This document shows positions 59,711-64,000 of a DNA stretch of 64,000 nucleotides, piece by piece. Source of the stretch: Mytilus edulis. Lineage: Eukaryota; Mollusca; Bivalvia; Mytilida; Mytilidae. Both the position numbers and the translations under genes were made by a program. Within the stretch, counting starts at the first letter, position 1. Each line of letters starts with the position of its first letter. The stretch is taken from assembly GCF_963676685.1 (NCBI RefSeq), contig NC_092346.1, forward strand, positions 26,363,133-26,427,132. The letters run 5' to 3'. Below the pieces are notes generated by a model. It was not told where the DNA came from. It did not search any database and saw only the letters and a list, made by a program, of their open reading frames with translations.

Positions 59711-60965
59711 GTTGTATTCTGCTGTTCTATAGTCATAAATCAATATGCGAAAACAAATCTGGGTCACAAACCAAAGCTGAGGGAAACACATCAACTATAA
59801 GAAGAAAACACTGAACTGCAACATAAATAAACGCCAACATACATAGAAACAGACTACCGGTATTTGATAACAACAGTCATATTTTGGACTTGGTACAGGA
59901 CATTTTAAGAAAAAAATGGGTTGAACCTGTTTATGGCTAGCCAAACCTCCTGTTTATATGGCAACTTAAAGTTGAATTGAAATTTCTACATGTTTTTTCA
60001 GTCCTGTATTATGAATCTCAGTTATTTGTATTTGTGGTAAATATGATGTAAGAACCAATTTGTCATGCACCATATAATCAATTTTGTACAACATACACAC
60101 AGTATCAGAGACCAAAACAAATGGAATCATAATACCCTCTTTTATGTGGCCTGATTCCCACTGGGTAAGAAGAGGATAAGAATGTAATAAACACTATTGA
60201 AAAAAGTATCAAAAAAATTTATAGAGAGTTAATTCATGGTTCTGTAGTGATGGCTAGCTGCTTGCCTTGTGTATTTGCCATTTATGTTTTTTTTGTTATA
60301 TTAAACTTTACGCAAGTTTCTAATTTAATGATAACAATTGTCAGATTATTGTTAAGTTTTTATTGAAATATTCCAAGAATATGTCATATTTGCCTTTTTA
60401 CAGTTATTATTTGTTTTATAATAATTTTAGTCAAAGACTTTCATTTTTAAAATCAAATTTATAGAGAATCAGCATTTTCTCTGGTTATCTAGTCAGTGGG
60501 ACCAATATAATACACTTTATAAGAACAACATGACTGCCTTTTAATATTTTAATATTTTGTTGTATTATTATAATCAATTTATAGAAAATCAGTTTTATAT
60601 TTATTTCTTACTATTACAAAAAGCATCTTTTCATTTATGTCAGAAATATTTTATTAACAGTGTCAGTTTTTCCTTAATCAATCAAGTACTGCAAATTTAA
60701 ATAATAAGTTTTTATTATTAATAATTTGTTTATTTAAATTATTTGTATTTAAAATATTTAGGAGGAAATCTGCTAATTTGTTTCGAAAGCCTTTGGCCAT
60801 TTTTCATTAATTGCAAAATTTTGTTTTGTAAAAGGAATTTCCATTTTGGAATTTGATAACTCCAATTCAAAAGTATGTTGCATTTGAGACCCATTGGTGG
60901 CCCTTGGCCGTTTCTGCTCTTTGACACATTCCTGGTTTCCATTCTACTACATATATCATCAAAAC

Positions 60966-61210
60966 ATTACTGTGACTTGACTGTTAGTGTTAATATCCAC
61001 CTATTGCAACTCATTCAAAGTTCTGACCAAATTGCAATTTGTTTTATTAAACAAAACGGTTCAGGAAATTTGACTGTGAATTTCTACAGCAGTTTGTCGA
61101 AAATTCTGACCAGTTGAACAGTTTGGTTTTATAAAACAAATTGCAATTTAGTCAGAATTTTGATTTAGTCGCAAAAGGTGGAGAGCAACACTAACAGTCA
61201 AGTCACTGTA
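60966..61210. repeat. Long inverted repeat, arms about 85-90 bp
   Basis: The left arm has TACTGTGACTTGACTGTTAG, TGTT..., TTCTGACCAAATTGCAATTT and GTTTTATTAAAC. The right arm (about 61124-61210) reads as its inverse: GTTTTATAAAACAAATTGCA, TTAGTCAGAATTTT and AACACTAACAGTCAAGTCAC. The loop is about 65 bp. This is the form of a miniature inverted-repeat transposon; I see no clear target duplication. Confidence 0.7.
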
Positions 61211-61639
61211 AGTAAAATCTATAAAAAAAATCACCAAAGTGTTGAAAATTTTGCTTTGAATAATTTAATCCCTCAAAGTATTTTAATGGCAGTAGTTTAT
61301 TGTTCATGGTACTAATTTTTGTATTGCTATTGCATTTAATGGTGGAAGGGAGTAAAATTTATTTAACAGGGTGTTTGATGTAGCATTTATTTCAAAATCA
61401 GTCAATTTTGAATCATGATATTTTAAATGAATTCATTTATTTTGAAATGAAATTTGTATGAATTTGTTTTTAGTCACTTTGTATTTTTTACATTTTTTCA
61501 ATATTTATTATCATTATTTCTGTGTGTTTTGAACAGAATAGCTTTTGTTTGCTACATGAGTATCATTTTATAAATAAATTATCTTATAAATGATATCTGC
61601 TTGTTTATATAAATTGGAAATTTTCAGCGTTTAAAGATT

Positions 61640-61985
61640 AAGAAATTTCTTCCTTGTGAATGCCTGATTCAGCCATGGTATCGCCATAAAATATGTCACA
61701 ACAAGGAAGGATATGTCTTCATCATTGGAAAATTGTGTCTAATCCCTCTCGTAAGGGGTTCAGTATCATATCATCATAAAATATATGAGAAGAACATAAC
61801 CCGTATCATGCCAACAACTGGTTTTAGAATAAATGAGTTTATGTCCGATGCATACAATGTCTGTGCTGTAGATGAACATGGATATCTTTTATTTGCTGCA
61901 GTATTAATAATCCTGTCCAGCTTCCTCGCTTACATATTCTTCTGCCCATTTGAAATGGTGATTACATCTCAAATATCCAAGTGAA
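61640..61985 (+). repeat. Probable dispersed repeat (protein-like frame inside)
   Basis: Contains TCATAAAATATATGAGAAGA, ACATAACCCGTATCATGCCA and ACAACTGGTTTTAGAATAAA, phrases I associate with bivalve interspersed repeats. It carries an 83-codon open frame at 61733-61984 with a hydrophobic run (LLFAAVLIILSSFLAYIFF) that could be read as a membrane segment. Only one copy is in this window, so the repeat call rests on recognition. Confidence 0.35.
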
Positions 61986-62054
61986 CTTGAAAATGCTACC
62001 AGAAGGAGATGACATACATCGTATCTTGATATGATCTCGATATATCAAAGATAC

Positions 62055-62125
62055 CAAACGACACATATATTAACAACTATAGGTCAATATAGGGCCTTCA
62101 ACAATGAGCAAAGACCATACAGTCC
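62055..62125 (+). repeat. Dispersed repeat family A fragment
   Basis: CAACTATAGGTCAATATAGG, GCCTTCAACAATGAGCAAAG and ACCATAC, the 3' half of the family. Confidence 0.55.
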
Positions 62126-62734
62126 GATGAAACAGACGAATTCAGCATATTCAACAAAGTTTTTGAATACTTAAGTGAGATGACGTCATCTATGGATCGG
62201 AACTTGAAATTGAAGGATAATGCTAGGTTCTTTTAATGTTTTCCTTCCGTAAAAAGTCTAAGCTGTCTCATGAATAAAGAAACAAGTCGACAAGAAAAGC
62301 TCATGCAATCGGTTCCCAAAGGGATGATGAATTTATGCAGAAGAACATGTCATACAAACCTACCATATATTGTCAATAAAAAACCATCTCGATTATTTCA
62401 GTTTCAGAGCATTTTTTGTATGAATCAAAGCTTTGCCTTAAAAATTTCCCAGATACACAGGTATATCCGTACTCAAAGTAAATAATAAGAAAAACACGCA
62501 TCCATTTTAGCCAAAGGGTCCAGATGGATCTTTAATGTTTTTTTGTTTGTAATTATATAATTATGGTAGTAAAAGCGTTGATCGTTCGTCAGTGATTTAT
62601 GTTGGTGATTATTCAGATACGAGTTAAACTTAATAGTGCCTGGTTCTTTTTTGTTTTTGTTTACGATCTTTAAATTGCAAAACGAGTGATTATGTTTCAA
62701 ATAAACTCATCATAGATACCAGGACTAAAATTTT

Positions 62735-62800
62735 ACACTAACACCAGACGCACGTTTTGTCTACAAAAGACTCATCAGTGACGCTCGAATCCAAAAATAT
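62735..62800. repeat. Short dispersed repeat
   Basis: CACCAGACGCACGTTTTGTC followed by TACAAAAGACTCATCAGTGA and CGCTCGAATCC. I recognise this as a bivalve interspersed phrase; no second copy is in the window. Confidence 0.35.
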
Positions 62801-62932
62801 TTACGCACATATAATGTTTATCATCGTTTATTATGTCTTTTACATTGGATCTATGAATTTTATAATTAATCAAACACTTACTTAATTTGCATAAGTAGAT
62901 GACTGCAATTTTTATAGTTTAATGTTTAATTT

Positions 62933-62938
62933 TTTATT
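62933..62938 (-). promoter_or_regulatory. Polyadenylation signal AATAAA for the beta-propeller gene
   Basis: TTTATT on the plus strand gives AATAAA on the minus strand, starting 44 nt after the stop codon at 62984-62982. The spacing fits a short 3' UTR. Confidence 0.5.
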
Positions 62939-62981
62939 GACAATAACACAAGCACACAATGAACTGTTCATCACTTATGTC

Positions 62982-64000
62982 TCATTCAATGAAATTCGTC
63001 ATATGCAACTTAGTTTTTCCAGAATCCATGCAACCGATCATTAACTGTCCTTTTTTATTCAAACATATACTAACTGGTTCAGTTATTTCAGTGTCTGCAA
63101 TACAATTGCAGATGAATTGCCCATCCTTCGAAAGGACATGAATTGCATTTGTTTTTCTCTCAGCCACAAGAACAAGACCCGAAGATGTTGTGAGAATATC
63201 GTTCGGAGAAAATGCATTTTCGGAGTTTATGTCTGGATGGCCGCTGTATATCCATTTAGGCTCTCCAAATTTCCCAATGACTACAACTCTTCCATTGTCT
63301 GAACTCATGGGCTGGTCTATCACACAAATATATCCATTAATGTTTTTAGTTATCTTTTTCGGAAGAGTAAATAATGCTTTACTACTGCCCTCAACGCGTC
63401 TCATAATGCTAGTGTCTTGCTTGTAACTCATGTCGAGTTTCATATCAGTTTGTTCTATAATTCCAACAGACGACCCTGTGTTATTAGTAAAACCCAAGAT
63501 AATTTCGTCATTGTCAGTTGCATGAATACCATAAAACATCAGATGATCATTCGTTATTGACGGTGACAGTTTTTCAAATTGCCCATTTCTTTTAAGCTGT
63601 CTAATTTGAAATTTGTCATCTGTAAGTAAGATGTCTCCATTATAGTTTGTTATATCGAAAATCTTTGCATAATCGGCAAATGGATGCTTTGAAACGTCTA
63701 TTATATCATTTGTAATGACAAACTTGAAGCCCGATATTGTAAAAAACACAAATCTTCGAGAATTACTGTTGTAAATAACACATATGTCATCATTTAGCGA
63801 CACTATTCCATTTATTTCGGGAAAATCAACCTTAAATGTCTGAATTGGTACTACTTTGGGTATTCTTATTACGGATCCCAATACTTCTTTCAGAGAAGTC
63901 TCTGTTGGCTCAATGAAAATCAGTGTTGCAGGTTTTATTTCTAATGCTGATTTCTCTGGTATATCATAGCTGATTTTTTCTACAGTTGAGAAAACTGAAG
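62982..64000 (-). CDS. TRIM/B-box-type beta-propeller protein, C-terminal part (5' end outside window)
   Basis: An open frame of 338 codons runs from the right edge to TGA at 62984-62982. An internal TTG at 63881 is not the start, because the frame continues upstream (EKISYDIPEKSALEIKPATL...). The sequence shows repeated beta-propeller blades: short hydrophobic strands with Asp/Asn-Gly turns, for example NGDILLTDDKFQIRQL, DNDEIILGFT, NGYICVIDQP, GLVLVAERKTNAIHVLSKDG and KKGQLMIGCM. The linker before the blades resembles the segment between coiled coil and propeller in the many bivalve B-box/TRIM proteins (TRIM56- or TRIM71-like in annotations). In those, an N-terminal RING and B-box ubiquitin-ligase module precedes it; here that would lie right of the window. 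A CTTCAG at the very edge could be an acceptor. Confident as a propeller gene, moderate as TRIM. Confidence 0.75.
   Translation of the reverse strand, partial: SVFSTVEKISYDIPEKSALEIKPATLIFIEPTETSLKEVLGSVIRIPKVVPIQTFKVDFPEINGIVSLNDDICVIYNSNSRRFVFFTISGFKFVITNDIIDVSKHPFADYAKIFDITNYNGDILLTDDKFQIRQLKRNGQFEKLSPSITNDHLMFYGIHATDNDEIILGFTNNTGSSVGIIEQTDMKLDMSYKQDTSIMRRVEGSSKALFTLPKKITKNINGYICVIDQPMSSDNGRVVVIGKFGEPKWIYSGHPDINSENAFSPNDILTTSSGLVLVAERKTNAIHVLSKDGQFICNCIADTEITEPVSICLNKKGQLMIGCMDSGKTKLHMTNFIE

Larger units (their letters stand above)
56326..60960. other. Intergenic stretch after the Rab gene
   Basis: A poly-G fold-back element is at 57097-57250 and a family-B repeat at 59422-59710 (minus). 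AAATAAATAAA near 56888 could serve as a polyadenylation signal for the Rab gene. The remaining sequence is AT-rich with only short open frames. Confidence 0.4.

Noticed and set aside
61733-61984. 83-aa protein with a membrane-like segment
   Set aside because: Sits in sequence that looks like a dispersed bivalve repeat, with no splice or polyadenylation context; kept as a repeat note only.
63879-63881. Start codon of the beta-propeller protein at 63881
   Set aside because: It is a TTG, and the frame stays open to the window edge, so the gene begins further right.

Overview
This 64 kb window is AT-rich, intron-containing animal DNA. It is almost certainly from a marine bivalve, probably a mussel (Mytilus-like). 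The evidence is GT-AG spliced genes with short exons in long introns, and many copies of short dispersed repeats of kinds I associate with bivalve genomes. I see no bacterial operons, tRNA or rRNA genes, or CRISPR arrays.

Layout. (1) About 6.1-20.2 kb, minus strand: an eight-exon gene, including a 21-nt microexon, for a basic, low-complexity protein I cannot name. Its 3' end is unresolved, and a candidate terminal exon lies at 3489-3619. (2) About 20.2-32.1 kb: no convincing gene, but dense repeats. These include tandem ~450-bp units and two DNA transposons with 5-bp target duplications. The first transposon keeps scraps of a hAT transposase. (3) 32.1-42.3 kb: three genes whose coding part is one exon. 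A plus-strand gene has a CCDC190-like N-terminus. Two minus-strand genes are diverged paralogues of each other, and both have a 3' splice site a few bases before the ATG. (4) 45.8-55.1 kb, plus strand: a complete seven-exon Rab GTPase gene, Rab15-like, 212 aa, ending in a di-cysteine. The 3' part of its exon 5, including the splice donor, is tandemly repeated 19 times in the following intron. (5) 55.1-62.9 kb: repeats and a long hairpin, no gene seen. (6) 62,982 to the right edge, minus strand: the C-terminal part of a TRIM/B-box-type beta-propeller protein that runs out of the window.

The genes do not form a pathway. The most unusual structure is the Rab exon/donor array. Also notable are a related set of fold-back elements flanked by TAA or TTA with internal poly-G/poly-C, the pair of 5-bp-duplication transposons, and the small paralogue family with a conserved 5'-UTR intron. 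Several long open frames lie in repeats (for example the 34-bp minisatellite) or begin only at TTG or GTG. They are not annotated as genes.
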